DNA of 64,000 bases from Bacillota bacterium (GTDB lineage: Bacteria; Bacillota; Clostridia; Acetivibrionales; JAMNXU01). The DNA lies in the NCBI GenBank assembly GCA_023623175.1, contig JAMNXU010000001.1, positions 1-64,000 of the forward strand, given 5' to 3'. This document shows, one piece after another, positions 38,422-47,911 of this stretch. The position numbers and the translations under genes were made by a program. The first letter of the stretch is position 1, and every line of letters begins with the position of its first letter. The notes below the pieces were generated by a model, which made no database searches, was not told the origin of the DNA, and saw nothing but the letters and a program-made list of their open reading frames with translations.

Positions 38422-38460
38422 GGGGCAGGAGAACTGTCCCCAGGGACGGCGAAACCGTCC
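38422..38460 (+). repeat. Two adjacent GC hairpins, possible dispersed repeat
   Basis: Hairpin one: GGGGCAG 38422-38428 with CTG(T)CCCC 38434-38441. Hairpin two: GGACGG 38444-38449 with CCGTCC 38455-38460. Words such as AGAACTGTCCCC resemble short palindromic repeats I have met in clostridial genomes. No T-run follows, so it is not a standard terminator for mutS2. Confidence 0.45.
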
Positions 38461-38490
38461 TCGAAGATTGGAATAGGTGGGGGAATATTG

Positions 38491-39816
38491 ATGTTGGAGA
38501 GACTTGCTCCGTACAGGCGCGAAATTATCATGGTCTCGGTTTCAGCGGTGATGCTGATTGTAGGGTTGATTCTGTCAGGAGCCGTTGTGACGGGCCTTTT
38601 GTTTTTTTTATTCAGCGGAAAGAGTTTCGTGGAATGGAAATGGGATTATGACAGCATCCTGAAGTATTTTATCGGGGCTTTTCTGCTGATTGTGGGCATT
38701 ATAGGCATCATGGCCGCGCTTATAAAAAAACCGAGAGCACTGAAAATTTCGCTTGCTTCTTTTTTGGCGGTAGTTTTTGTGCTTTGCGGTATCATATCAT
38801 ACAGGCTCGCGATTGACAGGGCCGGTTCGCAGGGCGCCCGGAAACCCGCTGAAATAAAGCCCGGAGAGGAAATTTACGTGGATATTCCGATGAATTCCAC
38901 GGCTACGGATATTGCTGAAATTTTAAAAGAAAAAGGGCTCATCAAATCGACATTCATTTTCAGGGTGCTGACAAGGCTGAACGGATACGGAGCGAAGTAT
39001 CAGTCGGGAACCCACATACTTGCAAAGGGATTGGGTTACGAGGAAATAATGGATATCCTTGTAATGCCGCCCGAAAGCGTAAAGGTGACCATCCCGGAAG
39101 GATACACATACAAGCAGGTGGTAGAGCTTCTTAAGCAAAAAATGGGCATAAACGGGGATGAATTTGAAAGGGTTGCGATCAAGCTGGCACCTTCGTACAG
39201 GTTCCTCCAGGGACTGGAGCAAAAGCCAGGGATGCTGGAAGGCTACCTGTTCCCCGACACCTACTATTTCGGCCTGAAAGACAATGAAGAGCAGATTCTT
39301 AAGACCATACTGGACAATTTCGACAGAAAATTCAAGCCGGAATATTACAGCCGCGCCGAGGAACTGGGCATGACGGTCCATGAAATTGTTACGCTTGCTT
39401 CAATTGTGGAAAAGGAAGCCCAGGCTGCCAATGAACGCAAAACGATTGCGGGAGTTTTCTACAACAGGCTGAGGGGCAGGTACGGAGCCCCGAGAAGGCT
39501 CGAATCCTGCGCGACAATTCAGTACGTGTTTCTGAACCGCCTTGAGAATGTGCCCGAAGAAACGCGCAACAGGATTCAGAAAGGTATAATATACGTCGAA
39601 GATACGAAGGTCGATGATGAATACAACACCTACAAGTATGAGAAGCTTCCGCCCGGACCCATAAGCAATCCCGGGCTTGCATGCCTCGAAGCCGCGCTGT
39701 ATCCCGAGGACACAAAATATATTTATTTTGTGGCGCGGGGCGACGGGACCAATGATTTTTCCCTCACCAACGAGGAGCATGTTTCCAAGATGCGCAAATA
39801 TGGTTTGCTTTATTAA
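38491..39816 (+). CDS. mltG: Endolytic murein transglycosylase MltG
   Basis: 441-aa YceG-like protein that cuts nascent peptidoglycan strands and ends their elongation. Three hydrophobic stretches occupy the first 115 residues, more than the single anchor of the Escherichia coli protein; the catalytic domain follows with the conserved LEGYLFPDTYYF and the Glu-containing SIVEKEAQ. ATG 38491 stands 7 nt after GGTGGGGGA. It is followed by trmR and trhP, the same order as yrrL-yrrM-yrrN/O in Bacillus. Confidence 0.92.
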   Translation: MLERLAPYRREIIMVSVSAVMLIVGLILSGAVVTGLLFFLFSGKSFVEWKWDYDSILKYFIGAFLLIVGIIGIMAALIKKPRALKISLASFLAVVFVLCGIISYRLAIDRAGSQGARKPAEIKPGEEIYVDIPMNSTATDIAEILKEKGLIKSTFIFRVLTRLNGYGAKYQSGTHILAKGLGYEEIMDILVMPPESVKVTIPEGYTYKQVVELLKQKMGINGDEFERVAIKLAPSYRFLQGLEQKPGMLEGYLFPDTYYFGLKDNEEQILKTILDNFDRKFKPEYYSRAEELGMTVHEIVTLASIVEKEAQAANERKTIAGVFYNRLRGRYGAPRRLESCATIQYVFLNRLENVPEETRNRIQKGIIYVEDTKVDDEYNTYKYEKLPPGPISNPGLACLEAALYPEDTKYIYFVARGDGTNDFSLTNEEHVSKMRKYGLLY

Positions 39817-39930
39817 ATTGGAGGGTAATTTATATACCGGGTGATACCGTGGAAGTTTAAGTTACAAGCTTCTGCGCAATAATTCGGGCAATACGGATTT
39901 TAAGCCGGCATTTACCGGGGGCTGAGCATT

Positions 39931-40587
39931 TTGCTGGACGCTGCAATGATTTGCAATGAATATGTTATTTCATATATAAGGAACACTATTAGAAAAAACG
40001 AAGGCATTCTTGCCGAGATGGAAAAATACGCCGCGGAAAACTACGTGCCCATAGTGGAGCCTGAAGTGGCAAGGCTGCTGTGCGTTCTCTGCAGGCTGGC
40101 AAAGCCGTTGCGCGTCCTCGAAGTGGGCACGGCAATAGGATATTCGGCCATAATGATAGCCCGGTCCATCGGGCCTGACGGCAGAGTTGATACCATAGAA
40201 CGTTCGGACTCAATGGCGGATAAGGCCCTTGAATACATCAGGGCGGCGGGACAGGAAGAAAAGATAAGGATAATAAGGGGAGAAGCCGCCGATGTACTGA
40301 ATTTCCTCGACAAGAGCTATGACATGATTTTTCTCGATGCAGCCAAGGGCCAGTATAACGAATTTTTCCCCGAGTGCCGCCGGCTGCTGAAACCGGGCGG
40401 GCTGCTTATATCGGACAACGTGCTGTACAAGGGCATGGTTGCTTCCGAGGACCTCGTGAAGAAGAAGCACAAAACCCTCGTGTACAAAATGAGGGAATAC
40501 CTCGAAACAATCTGCAACAGCGACGAATTTGACACGTCAATCCTCCCGGTCGGCGACGGCGTGGCTTTGAGTTACAGGTTAAAATAG
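39931..40587 (+). CDS. trmR: tRNA 5-hydroxyuridine methyltransferase (O-methyltransferase family)
   Basis: 218-aa SAM-dependent O-methyltransferase: LEVGTAIGYSA binds S-adenosylmethionine, DAAKGQY and SDNVLYKGM are family motifs. The setting between mltG and a U32-peptidase-like gene matches Bacillus yrrL-yrrM-yrrN/O, where TrmR methylates 5-hydroxyuridine at tRNA position 34 to 5-methoxyuridine; this assignment rests on context. The start is TTG 39931 or ATG 39946 (which would give MICNEYVISYIR, the more usual beginning); neither has a strong SD. Confidence 0.83.
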   Translation: MLDAAMICNEYVISYIRNTIRKNEGILAEMEKYAAENYVPIVEPEVARLLCVLCRLAKPLRVLEVGTAIGYSAIMIARSIGPDGRVDTIERSDSMADKALEYIRAAGQEEKIRIIRGEAADVLNFLDKSYDMIFLDAAKGQYNEFFPECRRLLKPGGLLISDNVLYKGMVASEDLVKKKHKTLVYKMREYLETICNSDEFDTSILPVGDGVALSYRLK

Positions 40588-40636
40588 GAGCAGCATATAA
40601 GAGACCGGAATCAGCATAAAAGAGGTTGAAGGCAAA

Positions 40637-41866
40637 ATGAAGAAACCCGAACTGCTTGCACCCGCAGGCAATCTCGAAAAACTGAAGATGGCGGTTCTTT
40701 ATGGCGCCGACGCGGTTTATATAGGAGGAGAGAGATACGGTCTCAGGGCCAACGCAGGCAACTTCGATCCCGGGCAGATGAGGGAAGGGATTGATTTTGC
40801 CCACCGGCACGGGCGAAAAGTTTACCTTACGATGAATATCATACCCCATAATGAAGATTTTGAAGGTATGCCCGGCTTTATAGAGCAGGTGTCGCGCCTT
40901 GGCGTTGATGCGATTATTCTTTCCGATCCCGGAGTTTTTTCCGTGGTGAGGGAAGTTAATCCCTCGATGGAGATACACCTGAGCACCCAGGCCAACAACA
41001 CGAACTGGAAAAGCGCGGAATTCTGGTACAGGCACGGAGTAAAGAGAATTATCCTTGCAAGGGAGCTTTCCCTCGGGGAAATTGCCGAAATAAGAAAAAG
41101 GCTTCCCGAGGATCTCGAACTGGAGATTTTCGTTCACGGCGCCATGTGCATCTCCTATTCGGGCCGTTGCCTTCTCAGCAATTACATGGCTGGACGCGAC
41201 TCCAACAGGGGGGACTGCGCACATCCGTGCCGCTGGAAATACCACCTCGTTGAAGAGAAGAGGCCCGGGGAGTACATGCCGGTGTTTGAAGATGAAAGGG
41301 GAACCTATATATTTAACTCAAAAGATCTCTGCATGATCGAGCACATTCCCGAAATCGTCAAAACCGGCGTTTCAAGCCTGAAGATTGAAGGCCGCATGAA
41401 GAGCTCCTACTACGTGGCGACGGTGGTCAAGGTTTACAGGGAGGCCCTTGACCGGTATTTTGAAAATCCCGAAAAATATGTGTTTGATCCCCAATGGCTC
41501 GAAGAAATATCGAAAGCCAGTCACAGGGAATATACCACGGGATTTTATTTCGGTAAACCTGCGGGCAGTGACCAGATATACACCCACAGTTCCTACGTAA
41601 GGGGATATGATTTTGTAGGGCTCGTAATGGATTATGACAGGAACACGGGGATAGCCACCGTGGAACAGAGAAACAGGATGCACAGGGGCGACGAGATTGA
41701 AGTGGTCAACCCCACGGGAGAATGGTTTGTGCAAACCATAAAAAGCATGAAAAATGCCGACCTTGAGGAAATCGACGTGGCGCCCCATCCGCAGATGACC
41801 GTTTACATGCCCATGGACAGGGAAGTACAGCCCTATGCCATGTTAAGAAGAAAAGCAGAAAGGTGA
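40637..41866 (+). CDS. trhP: U32-family tRNA hydroxylation protein
   Basis: 409-aa protein of peptidase family U32 (YrrO/YegQ type), now known as TrhP, needed for 5-hydroxyuridine formation in tRNA. The family shows as ELLAPAGNLEKLKMAV at the N-terminus, the MCISYSGRCLLSNYMAGRDS signature and following Cys residues (GDCAHPCRW) that belong to the iron-sulfur ligand set. It lies 49 bp after trmR, whose enzyme would use its product. Bacillus has two such genes here; only one is present. The dehydrogenase gene starts at its stop. Confidence 0.9.
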   Translation: MKKPELLAPAGNLEKLKMAVLYGADAVYIGGERYGLRANAGNFDPGQMREGIDFAHRHGRKVYLTMNIIPHNEDFEGMPGFIEQVSRLGVDAIILSDPGVFSVVREVNPSMEIHLSTQANNTNWKSAEFWYRHGVKRIILARELSLGEIAEIRKRLPEDLELEIFVHGAMCISYSGRCLLSNYMAGRDSNRGDCAHPCRWKYHLVEEKRPGEYMPVFEDERGTYIFNSKDLCMIEHIPEIVKTGVSSLKIEGRMKSSYYVATVVKVYREALDRYFENPEKYVFDPQWLEEISKASHREYTTGFYFGKPAGSDQIYTHSSYVRGYDFVGLVMDYDRNTGIATVEQRNRMHRGDEIEVVNPTGEWFVQTIKSMKNADLEEIDVAPHPQMTVYMPMDREVQPYAMLRRKAER

Positions 41867-41874
41867 TGACTAGC

Positions 41875-42831
41875 ATGAAAATTGTCGTTCTCGACGGATA
41901 TGCTTTAAACCCCGGCGATTTAAGCTGGGAGAGGATACAGAGGCTTGGCGAGACTGTCATATATGACCGCACGCCGGCGGAGCTTACGGTTGAGCGCGCC
42001 AGGGGAGCTGAAGCTATCCTGACCAACAAGACGGTGATCGGGGAAGCCGAGCTGTCGCAGTTGGACGGCCTCAGGTACATAGGAGTGCTTGCGACGGGCT
42101 ATAACGTCATTGATGTTGAAGCGGCCAGGAAACGCAACATAATTGTGACCAATGTTCCTGCGTACAGCACGGGGTCCGTTGCCCAGATGACATTCGCGCT
42201 GATCCTGGAACTCACGCTTCATGTGCAGCGCCACAGTGACGCAGTTTTTGCGGGAGAATGGACAGCAAGTCGTGATTTTTGCTTCTGGAAATATCCCCTC
42301 ATGGAGCTCGAAGGGAAAACCCTGGGCATAATCGGATTCGGGCGTATCGGGCAGGCCGTGGCCGATGTCGCCGAAGCTTTCGGAATGAATGTCCTGGGCT
42401 ACAGCCGCCGGCAGACCGACCAGTCTCACAGGAAAAAATTCCGCTGGGCGGAAATGGATGAAATATTCAGGGAGTCTGACATAGTCAGCCTTCACTGTCC
42501 CCTGACTCCCGAGACTAAGGGGCTTATTAACAGGGATAACCTGGCGAAAATGAAAAAAACAGCTTTGCTGATAAACACTTCAAGGGGCCAGGTCATAGTG
42601 GAAGAGGACCTTGCAGAAGCATTAAACTCAGGCATGATTGCAGGAGCCGGCCTCGACGTGCTGTCGGAGGAACCCCCGAAGGCGAACAATCCGCTGCTCA
42701 GTGCAAAAAACTGCGTGATAACGCCGCACATCGCATGGGCTACAAAAGAGGCAAGGGTAAGACTGATGAATATCGCTGCGGACAACCTCGAAGCCTTTAT
42801 AGCCGGACATCCCATAAATGTAGTCACCTGA
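41875..42831 (+). CDS. D-2-hydroxyacid dehydrogenase, glycerate dehydrogenase type
   Basis: 318-aa NAD-dependent dehydrogenase. It has the Rossmann motif GFGRIGQA near residue 150, catalytic Arg in NTSRG, Glu in LSEEPP and His in TPHIAW. The start MKIVVLDGYALNPGDLSW is that of hydroxypyruvate reductase/glycerate dehydrogenase-like enzymes. Hydroxypyruvate reduction would fit the serine/glycine genes that follow, although a riboswitch promoter separates them. ATG 41875 stands 8-9 nt after AAAGGTGA; earlier in-frame GTG/ATG codons overlap that site and the trhP stop. Confidence 0.85.
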   Translation: MKIVVLDGYALNPGDLSWERIQRLGETVIYDRTPAELTVERARGAEAILTNKTVIGEAELSQLDGLRYIGVLATGYNVIDVEAARKRNIIVTNVPAYSTGSVAQMTFALILELTLHVQRHSDAVFAGEWTASRDFCFWKYPLMELEGKTLGIIGFGRIGQAVADVAEAFGMNVLGYSRRQTDQSHRKKFRWAEMDEIFRESDIVSLHCPLTPETKGLINRDNLAKMKKTALLINTSRGQVIVEEDLAEALNSGMIAGAGLDVLSEEPPKANNPLLSAKNCVITPHIAWATKEARVRLMNIAADNLEAFIAGHPINVVT

Positions 42832-42892
42832 CGGAACGATTAAGAATTTATTTTTTTGCATGAAATCAGTGGAATTTTCGTGCGGCAGGATA

Positions 42893-42898
42893 TATAAT
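42893..42898 (+). promoter_or_regulatory. Probable -10 box of the glycine riboswitch transcript
   Basis: TATAAT at 42893-42898, with only a weak -35 (TGGAAT, 42870-42875, spacing 17). It precedes the first aptamer by about 40 nt. Confidence 0.5.
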
Positions 42899-42936
42899 TT
42901 AACTGGGAGCATAAAAAATGAAAAAAGCTGGATGAT

Positions 42937-43122
42937 GGATACGGGAGATACCCGTTTTCAGCGGGAGCCGAAGAGGTAAGCTGCTGCTTTGTCAGGGCGG
43001 CGGTGATTCTTTCAGGCAAAAGGACCGTATCCGGACAAGACTCCGGAAAGTCGGAAGACCGGCACCGAAGGGGCAATAGTACGGAATTTTCCGTGCTAGA
43101 ATCTCTCAGGTTGAAAACGGAG
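42937..43122 (+). ncRNA. Tandem glycine riboswitch (two aptamers)
   Basis: Aptamer one is closed by P1 GGATACGG 42937-42944 / CCGTATCC 43025-43032 and carries the conserved GCCGAAGAGGTAA and TTTCAGGCAAAAGGAC. Aptamer two has P1 CTCCG 43041-43045 / CGGAG 43118-43122, CACCGAAGGGGCAA and TCTCAGGTTGAAAACGG. This is the classic two-aptamer gcvT element; glycine binding should turn on the glycine cleavage genes downstream. The 3' strand of the second P1 touches the 5' base of the terminator stem. Confidence 0.95.
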
Positions 43123-43158
43123 GAAGATGACATGTGTTTATTGTCGTCTTCCTTTTTT
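43122..43158 (+). terminator. Riboswitch-controlled intrinsic terminator
   Basis: Stem 43122-43132 with 43142-43152 (11 bp, one G-U), loop of 9 nt, six Ts. It forms the expression platform of the glycine riboswitch. Confidence 0.85.
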
Positions 43159-43238
43159 ATTTGCCAAAACGAGCTCCATAACCGGCATGAATGGCATCCA
43201 GACTTGAAAATCAGCGCTGCATGGGAACGGAAACCGGT

Positions 43239-43333
43239 CTGGGTTTATATAACAAGGCCTGGGTTTATAAGACAATACCTGTGTTTACAATGTTTGTATT
43301 ATAAAGGTTCAAAATGTTTGTATTATTAAACAG
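43239..43333 (+). repeat. Degenerate tandem repeats between riboswitch and gcvT
   Basis: CTGKGTTTAYA occurs at 43239, 43259 and 43279 (unit 20 nt), then AATGTTTGTATTAT at 43289 and 43313 (unit 24 nt). The array ends just before the gcvT ribosome-binding site. Confidence 0.75.
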
Positions 43334-43349
43334 TCAGGGGGAGAAAAAT

Positions 43350-44447
43350 ATGCTTAAAAGGACGCCGTTGTACGACAAGCATCTGCAGCTTGGCGGCAAA
43401 ATGACCAATTTCGGCGGTTGGGAGCTGCCCGTTCAATACACCGGCATAATCGATGAGCACCTGAAGGTCAGGAGTGACGCAGGGTTGTTCGATGTGTCCC
43501 ACATGGGCGAGATATGGGTGACCGGGGCCGGGGCTGAAGCTTTTTTACAGAAACTTGTTACGAACGACATTTCCAGGGCGGCTCCGGGCAAAGCGGTGTA
43601 CTCACCGGTTTGTTATCCCGACGGTGGAACGGTGGACGATCTCATTGTTTACAAATACGCGCAGGACAGGTTTTTGCTCGTCGTAAACGCTTCAAATACT
43701 GACAAGGACTTCGACTGGATTTTGAAAAATTTGCCCGATGACTGCACCGCGGAAAACAAATCGGACGAATACGCGCAGCTTGCGCTGCAGGGTCCCAGGG
43801 CTGAGCGGATACTTCAGAAACTCACCGATGTACCGCTCAATACAATAAGGTTTTTCAATTTTGTGCCCGAAGCCGTCGTGGGAGGAGTGAAAGTGATGAT
43901 TTCGAGATCGGGCTATACGGGCGAAGACGGGTTTGAGCTCTATTTTGACCGCGACCGGGCAGTGGAGCTGTGGGACAAGATTATGGACGCCGGTTCCGAA
44001 GAAGGGCTTGTACCTGCGGGGCTGGGGGCAAGGGATACCCTTCGCTTTGAAGCGGCGCTGCCGCTGTACGGCCATGAACTGTCGGAGGAAATAACTCCGC
44101 TGGAAGCCGGTCTCGGACGGTTTGTCAAGCTGGACAAACCGGATTTCATAGGCAAAACCGCGCTTGAAAAGCAAAAATCCGAGGGAGTTCCGAGGCTTCT
44201 TGCGGGCTTTGAAATGATTGACAAGGGAGTGCCGAGGTCCCAGTACACGGTGGAAGTCGGAGGAGAAACGGTGGGCTATGTCACCTCCGGTTCCTATGCG
44301 CCTTCGCTTGGCAAGAATTTCGGCCTTGCCATTCTGAAAGCCGAATATGCGGTGGAAGGACAGGAAATTGATGTTGTTATCCGCGGAAGAAGGATGAAGG
44401 CACGTGTCGTGAGGCTTCCGTTTTATTCGAAAAAGTATGCGAAGTAG
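43350..44447 (+). CDS. gcvT: Glycine cleavage system T protein (aminomethyltransferase)
   Basis: 365-aa T protein, moving the methylene group from the H-protein arm to tetrahydrofolate and releasing ammonia. The start KRTPLYDKHLQLGGKMTNFG, DVSHMGEI and GYTGEDGFELY near residue 195 are typical. ATG 43350 follows AGGGGGAG; an in-frame start at 43314 lies in the repeat array. Expression is under the glycine riboswitch. A 243-bp spacer with repeats separates it from gcvH. Confidence 0.96.
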   Translation: MLKRTPLYDKHLQLGGKMTNFGGWELPVQYTGIIDEHLKVRSDAGLFDVSHMGEIWVTGAGAEAFLQKLVTNDISRAAPGKAVYSPVCYPDGGTVDDLIVYKYAQDRFLLVVNASNTDKDFDWILKNLPDDCTAENKSDEYAQLALQGPRAERILQKLTDVPLNTIRFFNFVPEAVVGGVKVMISRSGYTGEDGFELYFDRDRAVELWDKIMDAGSEEGLVPAGLGARDTLRFEAALPLYGHELSEEITPLEAGLGRFVKLDKPDFIGKTALEKQKSEGVPRLLAGFEMIDKGVPRSQYTVEVGGETVGYVTSGSYAPSLGKNFGLAILKAEYAVEGQEIDVVIRGRRMKARVVRLPFYSKKYAK

Positions 44448-44531
44448 GCATTGCCGGCCGTCAGCCGCCGGTGGCATTTGGACGGTGGTGTGCATAGAGA
44501 GGATAATCCGCATTCATTATTTTGGATCTAA

Positions 44532-44650
44532 GTGCACGAATTAATGATTTATAAATATGTGCACGAACTGTTGGTTATATAAAACTGAATGTTTAGTTGT
44601 ATTGATTTATAAAACTGAATGTAAAATTTCTTGGTTTTATAATAATTCGC
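44532..44650 (+). repeat. Degenerate 27-30-nt tandem repeats between gcvT and gcvH
   Basis: GTGCACGAA occurs at 44532 and 44559 (spacing 27); TATAAAACTGAATGT occurs at 44578 and 44608 (spacing 30), and a third, decayed TTTATAATAATTC copy follows 30 nt later. No terminator with a T-run is seen in 44448-44690, so gcvH may be read through from gcvT. Confidence 0.75.
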
Positions 44651-44690
44651 TAACTTTAATCAATTTAATGAAATCAGGAGGTTGTGAAAA

Positions 44691-45074
44691 ATGAGCGATT
44701 TAAAGGAATTCAAGTTTACTAGGGAACATGAGTGGGTTAAGGTCGAGGGCGACATGGCGTACGTGGGAATAACCGATTATGCCCAGGAAGCCCTTGGAGA
44801 CATCGTATTTGTGGAATTGCCGGAAGTGGGCGCTCAGATTGGCAGCGGTGATGTACTGGGAGTCGTTGAGTCGGTCAAGGCTGCGTCGGATATTTACTGT
44901 CCCGTCAGCGGAACCGTGGAGCAGGTGAATGAAGAACTCCAGGATTCACCGGAAAAGCTCAACGAAGCTCCCTATGAAACATGGATAGCCGTTTTGAAAA
45001 TGGATGATCCCGCGGAACTGGACAGCCTCATGGATTATGACGAATATGAAAAATTCTGCGCCGAGGGGGATTAA
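44691..45074 (+). CDS. gcvH: Glycine cleavage system H protein
   Basis: 127-aa lipoyl carrier that shuttles the aminomethyl group between P, T and L proteins. The lipoylated lysine is K63 in ESVKAASDIY. ATG 44691 follows CAGGAGG. The P-protein alpha gene starts 2 bp after its stop. Confidence 0.96.
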   Translation: MSDLKEFKFTREHEWVKVEGDMAYVGITDYAQEALGDIVFVELPEVGAQIGSGDVLGVVESVKAASDIYCPVSGTVEQVNEELQDSPEKLNEAPYETWIAVLKMDDPAELDSLMDYDEYEKFCAEGD

Positions 45075-45076
45075 TT

Positions 45077-46420
45077 ATGTTCAGATACCTGCCCAATACC
45101 ACTGAACAGCAAAAGCAGATGCTGGCCGATATCGGCCTTGCGTCGACGGAGGACCTGTTCAGGGATATACCTGCAGAGGTGAGGCTGCAACGGCCTCTCA
45201 ACCTGCCGGCTCCCCTTTCGGAAATGGAACTGGCGGACCACATGAAGGAGATTGCAGGGAAAAACGCTTCCGTTGATGAATATGCATGTTTTCTAGGAGC
45301 GGGGGCCTATGACCATTTTATTCCGAGCGTGGTCAACCACCTGATTTCCCGCCAGGAATTCTACACGGCCTATACCCCGTACCAGCCGGAAATAAGCCAG
45401 GGAACGCTGCAGGCCATATTTGAGTACCAGACCATGATCTGTGAACTCACGGGCATGGATGTCAGCAACGCATCCATGTACGACGGCGCCACGGCCCTGG
45501 CAGAAGCGGTGTTTATGGCCTGCCAGGCGAAAAAGCGCAACGAGGTCCTGGTGGCGCGCACGGTCCATCCCGAATACAGGACAGTACTGGATACATATAC
45601 TCGTTTCAGGGGTATAAAAGTCCTGGAAATAGGATACGAAAACGGTGTTTTGAATTTAGACGATCTTGAATCCAGGATAAGCGAACAGACGGCAGCCGTC
45701 GTCGTTCAAAACCCCAATTTCCTCGGGGCCGTCGAGGATTTGGACCGCATTTCAGAAATTGCATCCGCGAACAAAATAATGTTCATAACCGTAACCGATC
45801 CGATTTCTCTTGCCCTGCTCAAATCACCGGGGGAAGCAGGGGCGGATATTGCAGTGGGAGAAGGCCAGCCCCTTGGCAATGCCCTCGGATTCGGAGGACC
45901 CCACCTGGGCTTCATGGCTGTCAAGAAGGATCTGCTGCGCAGGATGCCGGGCAGGATAGCCGGCGAGACCACCGATACCCGGGGAAGGAGGGGCTTTCTG
46001 CTCACGGTCCAGGCAAGGGAGCAGCATATCAGGAGGGAAAAAGCCACTTCAAATATCTGTTCGAACCAGGCCCTGAACGCCCTCGCCGCCGTTATATACC
46101 TTACGGTGATGGGCAGGGAAGGCCTCAAGCAGGTGGCCAACCTCTGCATTCAGAAGGCGCGTTATGCCTGTGAGAGCCTGCTGAAGACCGGCAAGTTTGA
46201 AAGGATTTACACCGGCCCGTATTTCAGGGAATTTGCGTTAAAAAGCAAAAGGCCTGTTGCTGAACTTAATGATGTTCTCCTGAAGAATAAAATCATAGGC
46301 GGTTATGACCTGTCCCGCGACTATCCGGAACTTGACGGAGGATGGCTGCTGGCGGTTACCGAGAAAAGGACGAGGAAGCAGATTGACCGCCTCGTGGAAA
46401 TTGCGGGAGGTGAAGAATAA
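45077..46420 (+). CDS. gcvPA: Glycine dehydrogenase (decarboxylating) subunit 1
   Basis: 447-aa N-terminal half of the P protein, which in Gram-positive bacteria is split into two chains; together they decarboxylate glycine with pyridoxal phosphate and load the aminomethyl group on Gcv[16 protein letters not shown] near residue 70 and [17 protein letters not shown] near 100 are family landmarks. The stop shares one base with the gcvPB start, so expression of the two halves is coupled. Confidence 0.96.
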   Translation: MFRYLPNTTEQQKQMLADIGLASTEDLFRDIPAEVRLQRPLNLPAPLSEMELADHMKEIAGKNASVDEYACFLGAGAYDHFIPSVVNHLISRQEFYTAYTPYQPEISQGTLQAIFEYQTMICELTGMDVSNASMYDGATALAEAVFMACQAKKRNEVLVARTVHPEYRTVLDTYTRFRGIKVLEIGYENGVLNLDDLESRISEQTAAVVVQNPNFLGAVEDLDRISEIASANKIMFITVTDPISLALLKSPGEAGADIAVGEGQPLGNALGFGGPHLGFMAVKKDLLRRMPGRIAGETTDTRGRRGFLLTVQAREQHIRREKATSNICSNQALNALAAVIYLTVMGREGLKQVANLCIQKARYACESLLKTGKFERIYTGPYFREFALKSKRPVAELNDVLLKNKIIGGYDLSRDYPELDGGWLLAVTEKRTRKQIDRLVEIAGGEE

Positions 46421-47892
46421 TGTACGACAAGCTGATATTTGAAATCAGCAGGCCGGGACGCACGGCTTATTCGCTCCCGGAGTGCGACGTGCCTGAGGTC
46501 CCTGCTTCAGATTTTCTGCCTGAAAACCTGAGAAGGAAATGCGACGCGAGACTGCCGGAAGTTTCCGAGGTTGATGTGGTGAGGCATTTCACGAACCTTT
46601 CGCGCAAGAATTACGGCGTTGACAACGGGTTCTATCCACTGGGATCATGCACCATGAAATACAACCCCAAGATAAATGAGGACTTGGCCAAACTTCCCGG
46701 ATTTTCCGGTGTCCATCCGCTGCAGCCGGTGGAAACGGCGCAGGGATGCCTTGAAATCATATACCGACTTGAAAGACTGCTGTGCGAGATAACCGGCATG
46801 GATGGATTTACGCTGCAGCCCGCTGCAGGCGCCCACGGAGAAATGACCGGGCTTATGATTATTAAAGCTTGGCACGAAAGCCGAGGCGAAACAAAAAGAA
46901 GGAAAATCATTGTCCCGGATTCCGCCCACGGCACCAATCCGGCATCGGCAGCCGTAGTCGGTTTCGACATTGTGGAGGTCAAATCCAATGAACGCGGCGG
47001 CGTTGACATCGAAAGCCTGAAAAGCGTACTCGACGATGAGACTGCCGGCCTGATGCTGACCAATCCGAACACTCTGGGATTGTTTGATGAAAATATAAAA
47101 ACCATAGCCGATCTCGTCCATGAAGCCGGGGGACTTCTGTACTATGACGGCGCGAACGCCAATGCTATCATGGGCATTTCGCGGCCGGGCGATATGGGTT
47201 TTGACGTGGTGCACCTCAATCTTCACAAGACTTTCAGTACTCCCCACGGCGGAGGCGGACCCGGCGCCGGACCTGTGGGTGTGAAGGATTTCCTTGTTCC
47301 TTTCCTGCCGGTGCCCGTTGTCACGGAAAAGGACGGCGCTTACAGCCTCGATTATGACCGGCCGCAGTCCATCGGGAAAGTGAAGGCTTTTTATGGCAAT
47401 TTCCTTGTGGCGGTAAGGGCCTATGCCTATATCATGACCATGGGGCCCGAAGGCCTGAGGAGAGCTTCTGAATCTGCGGTGCTCAATGCCAATTACGTAA
47501 TGCACAAGCTGAAGGATTATTTCATGCTGCCCTACGACAGGACCTGCATGCACGAGTTTGTGCTTTCCGGGCAGAGGCAGAAGGAGAAGGGCATTTCGAC
47601 GCTCGATATGGCAAAACGCCTGCTTGATTATGGTTTCCATCCGCCGACAGTATATTTCCCGCTGATTGTCAGGGAAGCCATAATGATAGAGCCTACCGAC
47701 ACCGAAAGCAGGGAGACTCTCGACAGCTTCATAGAAGCAATGATATCCATTGCGAAAGAAGCGGAAGAATGCCCTGAAAAAGTTAAGAGCGCGCCCCACA
47801 GCACGGTTGTGTCAAGGCTTGATGAAGTAAAGGCTGCAAGAAATATTGTTGTAAGGTACGATTTCGACCAGGCAGGAAGGAAGTCAAAATGA
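46420..47892 (+). CDS. gcvPB: Glycine dehydrogenase (decarboxylating) subunit 2
   Basis: 490-aa C-terminal half of the P protein. It holds the pyridoxal-phosphate lysine K270 in [18 protein letters not shown] and the [14 protein letters not shown] signature near residue 70. ATG 46420 overlaps the last base of gcvPA. The dihydrolipoyl dehydrogenase gene lies 19 bp downstream. Confidence 0.96.
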   Translation: MYDKLIFEISRPGRTAYSLPECDVPEVPASDFLPENLRRKCDARLPEVSEVDVVRHFTNLSRKNYGVDNGFYPLGSCTMKYNPKINEDLAKLPGFSGVHPLQPVETAQGCLEIIYRLERLLCEITGMDGFTLQPAAGAHGEMTGLMIIKAWHESRGETKRRKIIVPDSAHGTNPASAAVVGFDIVEVKSNERGGVDIESLKSVLDDETAGLMLTNPNTLGLFDENIKTIADLVHEAGGLLYYDGANANAIMGISRPGDMGFDVVHLNLHKTFSTPHGGGGPGAGPVGVKDFLVPFLPVPVVTEKDGAYSLDYDRPQSIGKVKAFYGNFLVAVRAYAYIMTMGPEGLRRASESAVLNANYVMHKLKDYFMLPYDRTCMHEFVLSGQRQKEKGISTLDMAKRLLDYGFHPPTVYFPLIVREAIMIEPTDTESRETLDSFIEAMISIAKEAEECPEKVKSAPHSTVVSRLDEVKAARNIVVRYDFDQAGRKSK

Positions 47893-47911
47893 TGTTTGTG
47901 GAGGACGACAG

